DNA of 64,000 nucleotides from Congeria kusceri. Taxonomy: Eukaryota > Mollusca > Bivalvia > Myida > Dreissenidae. A program made the position numbers and the translations under genes. The stretch covers positions 1,054,001 through 1,118,000 of the forward strand of contig JAPFQT010000037.1 in the NCBI GenBank assembly GCA_027627225.1, written 5' to 3'. This document shows, piece by piece, positions 12,177 to 23,294 of the stretch; position 1 is the stretch's first letter; the number at the start of each line of letters is the position of its first letter. The notes under the pieces are model-generated. The model was not told the DNA's origin and searched no databases. It worked only from the letters and a program-made list of their open reading frames with translations.

Positions 12177-12490
12177 GTATTGGTGGGTGGTGCGGTAGTC
12201 GAGTGGTAACACTCTGGTCTACAAATCCAGAGGTCCCCGGTTCAATCTCTGGTCGGGCACTGGAAATTTCAGAAATGCTTCTATTGTTTCCCATCCAACT
12301 AGAGATGTACTGGTATGAAACCCGGCCCGGTAATTCTCGCGTGTATCGGTGCTTTACACCGAGCACGTAAAAGAACCAAGGGATCTATTCGCAAAGAGCT
12401 AGGGTATCGCACCCAGATACCTTGTATCTCAATACTGTCTCTCCTGCCAATGGCGTAGCTATTCCATTTTCGCTTTGTAGGCTTGGTCAT
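12177..12490 (+). mobile_element. tRNA-derived SINE
   Basis: A tRNA-like head carries an A box (TAGTCGAGTGG) and B box (GGTTCAATCTC) at about 12195-12255, followed by a body with GGTGCTTTACACCGAGCACG and AAAAGAACC, a layout of SINEs with a conserved central domain. The acceptor arms do not pair, so it is not a tRNA gene. A comparison with the molluscan RUDI V-SINE would settle the family. Confidence 0.65.
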
Positions 12491-12649
12491 TTGGTAAGTA
12501 TATCAAAATTGTCAGATGAAGGCTTTAATTTTACTATTAAGTAAAGGGATATGATAACAAATCATCAACAAAAACATATATAAGCTTTACTCAATTTTAA
12601 AACCATTCTTAAGTGAATTTAGCTTAAATGCCACTCAAACAATACAGTT

Positions 12650-13425
12650 ATATACGAGGTGCGTTTGTAACCCAGTTGACAAATCCCAAGCTACAGTGGA
12701 ATCGAACCCGGTACCTCCTAGTTCGGAGACAATCGTTCTAAAGGGCCTGTCACACCAAAGGTGTTGCAACGGCGCATGCACGGCGTTCTATAATTTGTTA
12801 GCGGGCCATGTGATCGCTACGAAATATTTCAAAAAATATTATTTTGGTTACCTGTTATGTTATACATAAAGCGCCCTCACGGCGTCCTCATCGCGCCCTA
12901 ACGGCGTCGTCACGGCGTCCATACAAAGTTCAATGCGTTTTCACGGCGCGCATGAAGTCGCCACAACGCGCACACGACGCTCTCACAGCTTTGCTGACGA
13001 CTTAAAGGCGCGTACCTTGGCGTTCTGAATTTATTTGGACGCCTTTAGTGCGCCATGAGCGCGCTCTGTATCAGTCGCCCGTATCTACAGCGCTCGTACA
13101 GCGTCCTCACAGCGCGGCCACGGCGCGCCAACAGCGCGACCACGGTGCGCTTTGCGTCCTTAAGGCGCTCTCATAGCGCTCTACCCAGCGCGTCGTGCAT
13201 ACGCCGAACCGCGGCGATGGTTTTGGACATGTTCAAAATGATCACCGTGACATGGCGCTCTAGGCGATGGTAAGGCGCGCTCACAGCGTCGCTGGCGACT
13301 GCACAGCGCGCACCCTGCAGGCGTTCTGTAAATTTTTTGGACGCCGTAAGCGCGCTGCGTCGTTGTGACAGGCCCTTAACGCATCATTTAAACGCTAACT
13401 CATATAACAAGGTGTTATGTGTCTT
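12650..13425 (-). mobile_element. tRNA-derived SINE interrupted by a MITE
   Basis: On the minus strand the B-box region reads GGTACCGGGTTCGATTCCAC. Joining the sequence left of 12742 to that right of 13379 recreates a segment closely similar to the uninterrupted copy at 13535-13655. Confidence 0.6.
12742..13376. mobile_element. GC-rich MITE with AGGGCCTGTCACA termini
   Basis: Both ends are AGGGCCTGTCACA in inverted orientation, flanked by TAA at 12739-12741 and 13377-13379. The 635 bp interior is much richer in G+C than its surroundings and is built of short CACGGCGTCC / AGCGCGCTC-type steps; the block at about 12965-13050 (ending GCGTTCTGAATTTATTTGGA) is partly repeated at about 13277-13355. 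The open frames inside (for example 13055-13273) reflect this composition. A 3 bp TAA duplication fits PIF/Harbinger-like mobilisation, but the termini differ from the element at 3493. Confidence 0.8.
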
Positions 13426-13534
13426 CTATACAATCACCCTGCTACATGCTCTCCCGCCATATTTGAAATTCTTCCACACATTTCTTTCTGCCTTGACATG
13501 TGTGGGAGGTCATACAGGTTTTTAACGCTTGGTG

Positions 13535-13655
13535 ACATTGTAGCCCAGCTGAAAATAGTCCAAGTAACAATGGCATTGGAACCCGGGACCTCGCTGTTTC
13601 TATGCAAACACTCTAGCGCGTCGCTATAAAAGCTAGCTCAAATAGCAAGACAGTA
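13535..13655 (-). mobile_element. tRNA-derived SINE, uninterrupted copy
   Basis: The minus strand shows a B-box-like GTCCCGGGTTCCAATGCC and an A-box-like stretch near TATAGCGACGCGCTAGAGTG. It serves as the empty-site relative of the interrupted SINE at 12650-13425. Confidence 0.55.
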
Positions 13656-14550
13656 TTAGTGCCCACGTTAATAACAAAATTTGCGCACGACCGTGTACAT
13701 TTACATTGTCTCGCGTTTGTTTTGCATGTCTAGTGACATTATATTTCGTGCAATTATTGAAATTGCAAAGCTCGGATATATTCCATATTCTCTGCGTATG
13801 GTGAAAAGGGCCTTAGTAGAGAAACAGGATGGCGTCCGTCCGCCGATATCATGCGATGGTTCTTCATCTTTTGCTTTATGCCTTGCAACATTGCATTTCG
13901 CATTTTCCGTGCCAGTCAGCCGAATGTTTTCATGCCTTAACTTTTGCATGTGTACCATTATATTTTCTCGACATATAGGCAGTGCCATCGAAACATTTTC
14001 CAGCGTTAATTATGGTATAAAGTCTTCCAATGCCTGAAGTGGCTATCCGTTTTGGCGGCTAATGACACCAAACAAATAAAAGCTTATTGCTCACATGATT
14101 AAGCAAGCAATCCTTACACAGACAGATGCACGAGAAAATTAAACATCCTGACATCTCACATGTATCCGGTCAAAACTGAGAATAATTTGAGAGCACGCAA
14201 ATGTTGTACAATTGGGTTTGGGGAATTAATTTACACACGTGTTTAAAAAAAATCATGCTAATGATGATTTCAAATATTAAGAGTAATTTGTAAATGTCAT
14301 TGTATACCGAACACAGAATGGTTTAATAGCAGTCCAACAAAGATAACATATTCTGATATTAAAGACTTTAATAATTAGCTAATAAAACACGTCTTGTATC
14401 ACAACACAAAATACGTTCATGAAAATTCATTGAGGTAGTCATTTAATCGAAGTCTTATTTAGGAATCAAATTGCTTGACACAACTTCTTAAGCCTTGTGT
14501 TTTTATTGCATTTTCTGGCTAGTTATAATTTTCACCTTTGAGAAAAAGTT

Positions 14551-14591
14551 GTAGGCCCGGGTCTACAAGGCCTACATGTAGCTACGCCACT
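14551..14591 (-). mobile_element. Solo end of a CAGTGGCGTAGCTAC-type DNA transposon
   Basis: In reverse complement the segment starts CAGTGGCGTAGCTACATGTA and continues into GTAGGCC...GGCCTAC inverted repeats, a form often seen at hAT-like ends. No partner end was located. Confidence 0.4.
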
Positions 14592-14984
14592 GTCTCCTGC
14601 TTGCTGTCTCTTCAGCAAAAAAAACAAAGGACCCCATTGGGAATAAGTGTCACTTTCATGGGTTATCCTTGACCGCAAGGTCAAAAGAAATACCTCGATC
14701 AGAAAACACAAAAGTCAGCTAGGGTCAACTCGGCCTGAAAACGAAATCGGCCTATTTGATTGGCTCAATTATGAACACGGCTGGGTCTTATTCGGCGATT
14801 AGCTAAATATCTAGGATATCATATAGTACGAGGTTATTTTCGGTAAGAAATGATATCATTAAAACGCCGACCGGAGTGTTGATTTATTTACGAATATATT
14901 TTTCAAGGGGAGAAACTCCAATGCAACTATATAACTCGTAAATTTAGCATGATTTGTTTCCCCTGAAAAATTATAATTGCGCCA

Positions 14985-15138
14985 AAAGCGTTGCGTCCAC
15001 ACCGGTCTCACCATCTATGTAAAGCGCGCCAAAGGTACGTAACGCGCTCTTTTTCATTTTACATCGTTGTGTGGTGTTGCGTTGTGGTTAAAATATCACA
15101 TAGTCTGAGAAGCAAAGTTTAGTTTCAAGGACAAAACA
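14985..15138 (+). promoter_or_regulatory. Putative promoter/5' leader of the DUF4806 gene
   Basis: The 150 bases before the first ATG are locally richer in CpG than the flanks and contain two related GCGCCAAA blocks at about 14990 and 15026. No TATA box stands out. The assignment rests only on position. Confidence 0.25.
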
Positions 15139-18100
15139 ATGAACAGAGAACAGCCAGGTAAGAGTTTTCTAAGAATAATGTGTAGCACAGGATGATAGAT
15201 TCTTATTTGTCTTTAATATTCTATTGTAATGATGTGTCATATATTTTCGTGTCAAAGTTGAATAATTTGTTCACGTTGTTATTTGAATCTTGAATCTATT
15301 TGGAACTCCGATAAACAGTCAATGCAAAAAGTTGGCGGCTAAGTATGTTTCAAATTTGTGGGGCTTTAAAATTTAATGTAAGAGGTGTCTACATGCACCA
15401 TTTAATTGTGACAATTATGGAGACCTCGTACCACGGAGACGTCGTACCACTTTACTGGAGATTTCGTACGGTACCACATATGAATATACATGTTATGACT
15501 ATCAGTTCAAAGCATCTTACCGTTGGTTGTAATTATTTGTTGTATCAATTTATTTTGATATAAATTTTAATTAAGTGAAAAATACATGAATCACAAAGAA
15601 AAAAGTATTAAAATACTATCTTAACTGTCATTATTGTAACATAAAAGTTTAAAAAACATCGAGTCCAGGAAAGAATTGTGGTGCGAACCGCGATAGTATA
15701 TCTCGATCTTCTTCTCCTGGTAATTTTTATATAATATTTTAAATAGTATTACATTAAAGACTTGCAGTATATTTGGCTAAACTCAGTTGGTGTTCATTGA
15801 TATCCATGGAAATAATGTAGACACAATTTCTAAACATATAACATTTGTATTTAATATGATCTGAGTCTTCACGGTAATATATTTAAACCACTAGCCAGAA
15901 TAATTATGCCTTCATAGAAATAGATAATAAAAAAAAAATAGCCCGAGTATATAACTTATGAATTTCTAGTAGCCCGAATTAAATTTTACCAGCCCTGGGC
16001 TGTCGGGCTTATAGCTAGTGTGAAGACTGTTTATCTTCCGGCATAATGCATAATATCTATTTGGGTTTCAGAGAATTCACGATCTAGATCGCCTTTGGAG
16101 ACACTGGAACTGCGTACCCCCAATGGTATTTTTTTTTCAGTCATTTATTATGATAGTTTGGCTCAGTGGTTAAGGTGTTAGCCTACCAGTGTTGTAGTCA
16201 GTGCCAAAAACTTTTTCACACTATTGTCCTTCGGACTATGATCCATGAAGAATTTTAAAGTCTTAATTTAAGTATCGCTTAATAGTCCGAAATTTTAATA
16301 TTATTTTTCATAAATAACCCAATATCTAGATCTATTCTTAATTGTTGATACACCTTCTAGGTCTTATTTTAAGAAAACCTAATTTCCTATTTTTGCTTAT
16401 TACCCTGCAAACAAAGTTTGGAAGGGGGTGTTTATAGGAGTCAATCTGTAGGTCGGTTGGTTGGTCAGTCGGCTGTGTGTCTGTCCGCTCAAACTTTTGG
16501 CTCGATTTCTACATTTTTCATGTGACTGACTTGAAACTTGAAATATGTCATCAGCATGTAGTGTAGATGTGCAAGACACAATTTTCATTTGCGCTGATTT
16601 ACACTTGCCAAAGTTATGGGCCCTTGAACTTAGACATAAAAAGTGCTCATACCAATGCTAGTAACTGACAACTGCCCAACTTGAATCAGAGGTAGTGGGC
16701 AAATGACTTTATAGAAGATCCCATGATAATTCACCACACAAGTATGAGGGGGGTGGGCGGTGGTCAAACTCACAAACCTTGGATGTCTAGTCCAGTGCTC
16801 TACCGACTGAGCGAACCGGGCCATCAGTTTGAGAATTGCAATTTGGGTTTCAGATGACTCCTGTTCGACCACAATCAGAAGCCCACCAAATAGTAAGTAT
16901 TACCTTTAAAGAAAAATGTATTACTGTTATAGTTGCAATTATAGTATTAAATTTCTACATTTATATGAATGGTCAGTGTTAGCTTTATTTCCCAGGGCTT
17001 TTTTCATTCTATATCTGTAGCCGAATGTAGGCTACACCCCCTCAGAAATGTTCATAAAAAAGGCTACATCCCCTCAGAAATGTTCTTTAAACTCATGCAC
17101 TTTTCCCCCAAAATGAAAGTTACACCTGGAAATTTCATTCTCCTATGAGTAAAATTACGTGAAACTTATGCGCAAATTTGGTATTTACACGCTATTTTCC
17201 ACCCATATATGAAGGCTAGGGCCCCTTCCCCCGAGCATTAAAAAAACCTGTTTCCAAACAACAATTGCAAAAAAATATATTGTATACTTTGGAACTTGGA
17301 TCTGCAACCTGAAAAATACATTATGTAAAAACAGGAAACTTTCATGGAGACTTGAAAATAACATGAAGGATTATCGTTGTTCCTCACAATATTCTTTTTC
17401 AGACACCAAAACACCAAAAGGCCAGGGGCAGTCAAGCCAAGGACACATAAGCAATTACCCGATGCCAGAAGCTAGTAAGTTTTCTGTCTTATATGATTTT
17501 TTTTTATGCCCCGCCATTCGAAGAATGGTGAAGGGGCATTAAGAGTTACCCCTGTGCGGGGAATCCGTGTCCTATGGACACATTTCTAGTTTTGTACATG
17601 TCCGCTAAATTTTCACTAAAAATAATTTGATATTATTGATCATTAAGGCAAAACATAATTACTACTTTGTATTAAATGATGTCTAGTAATTGTTGATATG
17701 TTTCATGTCAGGATTCCAGAAGCGAGTAATCTCGATGCTTGCTGAAATCAAGAGCATGCTGCAGGAACAGGCCAGAGGACAGCCTGTTACACCAGGGCAG
17801 GATGTTCTTGGTGGCATGGAGCCATGGACTGGTGGCCCATGTGAGACCGTCGAGGAGTTTTTTGAGCTGGAAAACGCACTAAAATCTCTTGAAAAGCGAC
17901 ATGAACTGGTAAATATGTAAATTTAATTTGTCAAATGTGCAATGTTATACTTATAAATGGTACATGATGTAAAGCTTATGCATTAATATGAGAATTTAGG
18001 CCTTCTTTTGCCCTCATGTACCAATTAGGGCCTTAAATGAATACAGTGACCAATATTTGACCATAGTTAGACAATGTGTGGCCAAAGAATGATGAATTTC

Positions 18101-20113
18101 ATAAACAATAATCCTTTCCCATTTACATGCTATTAAATATATGAACTATGTTAAAAACACAGAATCGGTGGATACAATAATACAAGTCAACAAATTGCAT
18201 CATGATCATAACACAACATATGTGTGTGTGTGTGTGTGCACTTTAAACATATTTGTATGGTTACTGTCTGAGTTCTTTCTCAAAACTAATTTTAGTAACC
18301 TCATTTTAGATCCGCCTTTTGTCGACTGTTGGGGGAACAACCATTCGTGAAAATGTTAAAAGAATGATGCTTAAGTAAGTATAAACATGTGAAATAAAGT
18401 TTATATATAAACATATATTATGCTCTTTAATTTGTTAAGTAAAGGGTGTTTACTTAAAAAAAAGCAAAATGCACACACAAGTAATAAGTTCATATATTAA
18501 AACACCAAATACTAAAGTAAATGGTAATCAGCTGTGCTAATATCTATCCAATAAAAAGGTTATTAAAGGGACCTGTTCACAGATTGAAATTTTTCAATTT
18601 TATGAAAATATAAATGTATATATACTGTATAAAGGAAGTAAAATAGCAAAGCTGACATAATTGTACTGTAAATACAGTTTTGTTTGCTAGAAATCATTAG
18701 TAAAAAATAGATCAAATCGTAAAGCATTTGTAACACAAACTGTTTGGAATACTCAGACGTTTTCTTTAAATTGGTAAATCAACGATGTTTGTTAATATAA
18801 AGTAAATAATACACTTTCACTACTCATGTCGGAATGGCGCAGTGGTAAACACGTTAGCCTTTTACTCCAGATGTCCCAGTTCGGATTCCAGATAAAACTT
18901 TTTTCCTTTTCGTTTGTTTAAATAATTTCTTTAACATTATTGTTCTTATTACTGGTTCCGTAATGTGGAAACATTTTATGATGTCCATCAAAAAGGCTTA
19001 ATTCTACGAACTTGTCCCTTTAAGTAACTATTTAAACTTGAACTCATTCTAATGTACAACTGATTTCAGGGTGATGAATGTCTCCCTCATGGCCAAATTT
19101 AACTTCAGCGGGCAGACAAGACCTAATGTTGAAAAGAAGTACAGCATAAAGCAGACAACAGTGTATTCTGTCTTAAATGGTATTGGGCTTGTACTGTACA
19201 TAAACATGTTTTTAGCTCCACTTTTCGAAGAAAAAAAGTGGAGCTATTGTCATGACCCTCTCGTCTGCGTCGGCGTTGGTTAACCTTTTTGTTAAGGTAC
19301 ATTTCTCAGAAACCGTCAAAGATATTTGGTTCAAATTTGGTATGCATGTTTACTATCACAAGGGGAACACATTTCACAAGGGCAGATAACCCTAAATTTA
19401 ATTTTGTCATAGTTATGGCCCTTTTTCGACTTACAAATTTCATTGTTGGTTAACCTTTTTGTTAAGGTCCATTTCTCAGAAACCGTCAAAGATATTTGGT
19501 TTAAATTTAGTATGCATGTTAACTGTCGCAACGGGAACCCATTTCACAAGGGCAGGTAACCCTAAATTTAATTTTGCCAAACTTATGCCCCATTTTCAAC
19601 AAAGAATGTTGAGTGTCACAGGGGAGACTCATTTCACAGGGGCAGGTAATGTAAATACTAATGGCTCCCACTACAATGAGAAAAGTGGAGCGCGCTGTCC
19701 GCGGACGGCTGTTGTTATATATGGAAAAGTATCTATTTTGGGGCAAATGGCAATTTAAAATAGTACTTTTACCATATTTAATTTACCGTAGATAATTATC
19801 CAACAGAACAATATCAGACCATGCAGGGCTTACCTAGCCTAAATCAGATTTTATATGCACTTTAACAGGCGTCCATTTGCTGTTGTCAGATCTCGATGTA
19901 TAATGATACACTTGTATTATTAAGTTTGCAGCTAATTTTTTCTTTACGATAGACCTTTTTATGATAGTTATTTTTCTATTCTGCACAGCTAGTGTGAACA
20001 AAAGCATCAGTCACACGGAAAAAGACCTGGAGGATTTGGTTTCAAAAATATTGAAATACGCACCAGACAGGAAAGGCGGAGTGGGCCGAAGACTTGAACG
20101 TCCCTCATCTTAA
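15139..20113 (+). CDS. DUF4806-domain protein, eight exons, 226 residues
   Basis: Exons: 15139-15157, 16072-16125, 16854-16892, 17403-17474, 17712-17908, 18310-18374, 19070-19179, 19989-20113. All introns are GT-AG and every junction phase agrees, giving one 681-base frame from ATG to TAA. Residues 1-61 form a Ser/Pro/Thr-rich tail (SRSRSPLETLEL); 62-78 (RFQKRVISMLAEIKSML) are a predicted amphipathic helix; 106-186 match the DUF4806 pattern: ETVEEFFELENAL, LLSTVGGTTIRENVKRMM, SLMAKFNFSGQ and KKYSIKQTTVYSVL. The C-terminus is basic. DUF4806 proteins are expanded in molluscs, cnidarians and arthropods, often next to transposons, and have no proven biochemical role. Introns contain hairpin-element pieces (17499, 19210) and SINEs; one SINE ends about 28 bases before exon 3. 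The acceptors of exons 2 and 3 share ATTTGGGTTTCAG, hinting at local duplication. No AATAAA was noticed soon after the stop. Confidence 0.85.
16156..16200 (+). mobile_element. tRNA-like SINE fragment in intron 2
   Basis: TGGCTCAGTGGTTAAGGTGT followed by TAGCC is an A-box-containing tRNA-like head without a clear B box; probably a truncated SINE. Confidence 0.4.
16400..16617 (+). repeat. Dispersed repeat beginning ACCCTGCAAACAAAGTTTGG
   Basis: A GGGGGTGTTTATAGGAGTCA block followed by GGTCGGTTGGTTGGTCAGTC and a monomer ending in a GTTATGGGCCC-like phrase. This follows the same plan as the hairpin-ended families listed below. Confidence 0.5.
16618..16826 (-). mobile_element. tRNA-derived SINE, family B
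   Basis: The minus strand begins GGCCCGGTTCGCTCAGTCGG and TAGAGCAC (A-box region), then has a body with CACTACCTCTGATTCAAGTT and GGGCAGTTGTCAGTTACTAG. A second copy of the same body is at 47440-47620. It lies in intron 2 of the DUF4806 gene, ending just before exon 3. Confidence 0.75.
17499..17680 (+). repeat. Hairpin-ended repeat, truncated copy (ATGCCCCGCC type)
   Basis: The hairpin at 17507-17538 has stems TGCCCCGCCATTC and GAATGGTGAAGGGGCA around a GAA loop. It sits in intron 4 about 30 bases past the exon 4 donor. Confidence 0.6.
18826..18905 (+). mobile_element. tRNA-like SINE head
   Basis: GGAATGGCGCAGTGGTAAAC supplies an A box and CCCAGTTCGGATTCCAGAT a B box; the acceptor arms do not pair. 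Lies in intron 6. Confidence 0.5.
19210..19715 (+). mobile_element. Hairpin-ended element with two monomers of about 170 bp (AGCTCCAC type)
   Basis: The 5' hairpin at 19214-19245 pairs AGCTCCACTTTT with AAAAAGTGGAGCT around CGAAG. After GTCTGCGTCGGCGTTGG come two monomers starting GGTTAACCTTTTTGTTAAGG at about 19277 and 19446. The 3' end has GGAGCGCGCTGTCCGCGGAC, whose GCTGTCC/GGACGGC arms form a second hairpin at 19694-19709, then TGTTGTTA. It lies wholly in intron 7 of the DUF4806 gene. Confidence 0.75.
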
Positions 20114-21140
20114 TGCGAAGCCTGACAGCCTCTGGACCATAATAGATATCAGTATGAAACTTTGTAGGTTGATAGATCTCATTGTCATTGAGGAAAAATG
20201 CACCACAACTGTGGCTGTGGTTATTGCCCTTTGTTTATTTATATTACTTGAATTTTGTCCCTCATTTAACTCAGACTGTAACAGGGCTCACACTGGCTCC
20301 AATTTTTCTTGAGCCAATTTTTAAACTGACTTTCGTCATCATTTAGTATTTCATTATCATGAAACATCCATCTTTGGAATTCATAGTATTTTAGGATGTT
20401 AACAGTTTTCTTATGCCCTTGTAATATTAACACAAGCAAGTGCACATGTTACATTTACAATTATACCTTGCACAATTGCACTCATAACTAAAGCAATGTT
20501 GTTTTGTTGCAGTAACTTAAAAATATTTACATGTCAATAACATCTTAGGGGTCTTGCATTTGAGCCAATTTAAATGTTCTTGAGTTAATTTCTCTATACT
20601 GGTATTTTAGCAAATGGCTCAATTGGCGAACGGCAGTATGAGCCCTGCTGTAAGAGTAATTGCCATGAAACTAAATAGATAGACAGAACTCACTCTAAAT
20701 AGATAGACAAAACTCACTGAAGAGAAGTGCATTGCGTAAGGACCACAACTCTTGCCATCATAGTTTTTGAGTTATTGCCCTTTGTTTATTTTTAATACTT
20801 GGCGAGCATGTAGATAAAGTATGTACACGTAAATACTTTATTTTAAATTTAAAAAAAAAAAAAAATACATTTCATTTGTAGTTGTATTGGGTAGTTCCAT
20901 TGCCCCATGACATATCTCCTATAGAGCACTCTTTAAAACTAGTGCATTTACAATTTACGTTCCCTCTTGTTGTACTTGTATGGCAAATTATTTTACCAAG
21001 ACCATTTTGGGAGCATAACTGTCTATGACAGCCTATTGTTTGTCTTCAGTTTGCTCTTGGATTAACTGCATTAAGGAATGTGATTCAAAACTGGATAATT
21101 CAGTGTTATGAATATGTTATGTATTATATACTATACTGCT
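20114..21140. repeat. Degenerate repeat sequence downstream of the DUF4806 gene
   Basis: The phrase TTATTGCCCTTTGTTTATTT recurs at about 20221 and 20773, AAATAGATAGACA recurs at about 20675 and 20697, and there is an A-run at 20850-20864. No gene was seen. Confidence 0.45.
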
Positions 21141-21144
21141 GTAT

Positions 21145-21440
21145 TTTTAGCTAGTCTTTTCGAAGAAAAGGCAAGCTATTCTACTCGCCTGGCGTCGCCC
21201 TTGGTTAAAGTTTTTTGGTGAGCTGGTTTATAAGGGCTGGCTTGAGGGATCCTGAACATACTTCAAACATGTGTTCCCTACATTAAAATGAACTCGTAGC
21301 CCAAATGTTGTTACTCTGGGATGAAATTTGTCAAAAATATGTGCATTTTTACGCTTAGACAAATACAATTACATGAACATTTGCAGGTTAAAGTTTTTTT
21401 GGTTCATTTAATTCAGAGTAAGTTGAGATTATCATTTAAT
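21145..21440 (+). repeat. Hairpin-ended repeat, truncated copy (AGCTAGTC type)
   Basis: The hairpin at 21148-21178 pairs TAGCTAGTCTTTTC with GAAAAGGCAAGCTA around GAA, then GGCGTCGCCCTTGGTTAAAG. No 3' hairpin was found. Confidence 0.55.
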
Positions 21441-21799
21441 GCACACTTTTTGTCGGATGACCAGCCAGAAAATTAAGTTTGTTGTGTGACAATAAGTGCT
21501 AGTTGGGACAAGGGGATGAGTGGTATTTTGATTGCCTGCAAATCTCAATTATAAATTGACCTTGAGCTAATTTGGATTAAGAAATGGACTGTTTAGCAAC
21601 TGCCAGAGTTTATACAGATATGTAAGATACTTTTTTAAAACTTCCTATTATTCCTACTTTTTGTGTTAAAAAAAAATGTCCTACTTTTTCTTCAGAAAAC
21701 CTACTTTTTTCCTACTTTTTGAATGAAAACCAATTGAAGGCCTGAACTGTGCATTTTTTGGCGGGAATGAATATGCTGTATGACGTTTGATGTGTGGAG

Positions 21800-21918
21800 A
21801 ATACACATACATGCATGCATACATACATACATACATACATACATACACACATACACACACACACACACACATTCACACATACACACACACACATACACAC
21901 ATGCATACATACATAAAT
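21800..21918. repeat. ACAT/CA microsatellite
   Basis: ACAT, CA and ACATGCAT steps. Related ACAT sequence continues on the far side of the element at 21919-23289, which therefore inserted into the tract. Small open frames here on both strands are repeat artefacts. Confidence 0.85.
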
Positions 21919-23289
21919 CAGTGATTTTTTTTCATTATTTTTTTACAGCCTGTGGCTTTTGAATTGGGAAAAAACGCGATAAACATTAAAATTGGGAAAA
22001 CATTAAAAATACAAAATTCAATTAATTTAGAATCATTATTGTCATATGTTTTCTAACAAATAAAAGTAAACTAAACACATATCAGAACAGTAATTCTATT
22101 CACTAAATTATAACCTTAAATTGGCAAACATAGCCCAACCATTAATCACTGATCATAAGACCAGGAGAACACAAAAATGGTCAGTGTTCCAACTTCCACT
22201 CCACAAATTCTGCAAATCTAAATCTGGTACAAGATTGTACACATTTACAGACCATTGCCAGGAAAATGCCAATTTAAGGCACCGGGGCAATTAAGCACAA
22301 TTAGGAGGGAAGCTTGTAGCATTTGACATTTAATAAAAATGTAAATATTCAGCAATATTATCTATAAGATGCTGTCCGGTAATCTTGCGCAGTTAAGAGT
22401 CAATCGCTAGGTAAGCATGTTTTTTAAACTGAACAACAGAAAACTTATACTTTTAACATTTCTAATTATAACATTAAATAATAAATTATAACCAAAAATA
22501 CTATGTACTTAATTAAATGTTGTTAACAATTTACATGTTTACATATCGTTTAAAACTGGGACATGTTACACCACTGGCTTGTTTTGATGGTCTAGTTTTG
22601 TAAACTGCTTTATGTGGTGGCCTGGTCAAAATGTTGACTGTATGCTTGCTATACAGTGACATGAACCAAATCAAGCAAGTGTCAGATAATTAGGAAACAT
22701 GTGAAAAACAGCAATTTGCATGAAAGGAGTAATTATTTGCCATTTTAAACACTTAACTTGGTGTTTGAATGTATTTTACAAAATGTTTGTAACAAGTAAA
22801 ATCGGTGACGATCTTTTATGCGAGGTCGCAAAAATGTGTGACATTGCAAAATGTTAGAACTTAACATTTCACAAATATTATTATTTTATGTCTTGGTATA
22901 TATTTGATGCACCAATAATTACTCAATGTATGTATCAATCCATATATTTAAAATCTTGATAAAATTCGGCAAAATTCGTTTTCTGTAAGAAGTTATCTGT
23001 CAAAGTTGTTGTTGTCAAATTTATGTGTTATTAAAGTGACATTTATGAAATTCAATTTGAAATCTCCATTATTTAAATCTGCTGAAATCTTTTCACTCGT
23101 TTTAACAATGTGCATTGATATTATTTATAATTGATCGTCATTGCAGACGCCATTTTTAAACGAATTTCAAATGGATTTTGGGGAGTTTTCTGGTTTCTTT
23201 TGGGAAAAATTAGACTTGGGAAATATGGTCATTTTTGGCAATTGGGAAACAGCCGAATTTCTGTGGTAATTTCTACCAAAAAATCACTG
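21919..23289. mobile_element. Non-autonomous CAGTGATTTTTT-ended DNA transposon
   Basis: The 12 bp termini CAGTGATTTTTT / AAAAAATCACTG are flanked by TAAAT on both sides (21914-21918 and 23290-23294). Interior phrases AATTGGGAAAA at both ends recall SCAN-free hAT relatives, but no transposase frame survives in 1.37 kb. Termini starting CAGTG suggest hAT, whose usual duplication is 8 bp; the matching flank here is 5 bp. Confidence 0.6.
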
Positions 23290-23294
23290 TAAAT

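Noticed and set aside
13681..14037. 118-residue plus frame and a 95-residue minus frame over the same bases
   Set aside because: Neither shows a recognisable motif; with both strands open neither can be preferred.
21681..21962. Cys/Val-rich and His/Thr-rich small frames
   Set aside because: Translations of the ACAT/CA microsatellite.
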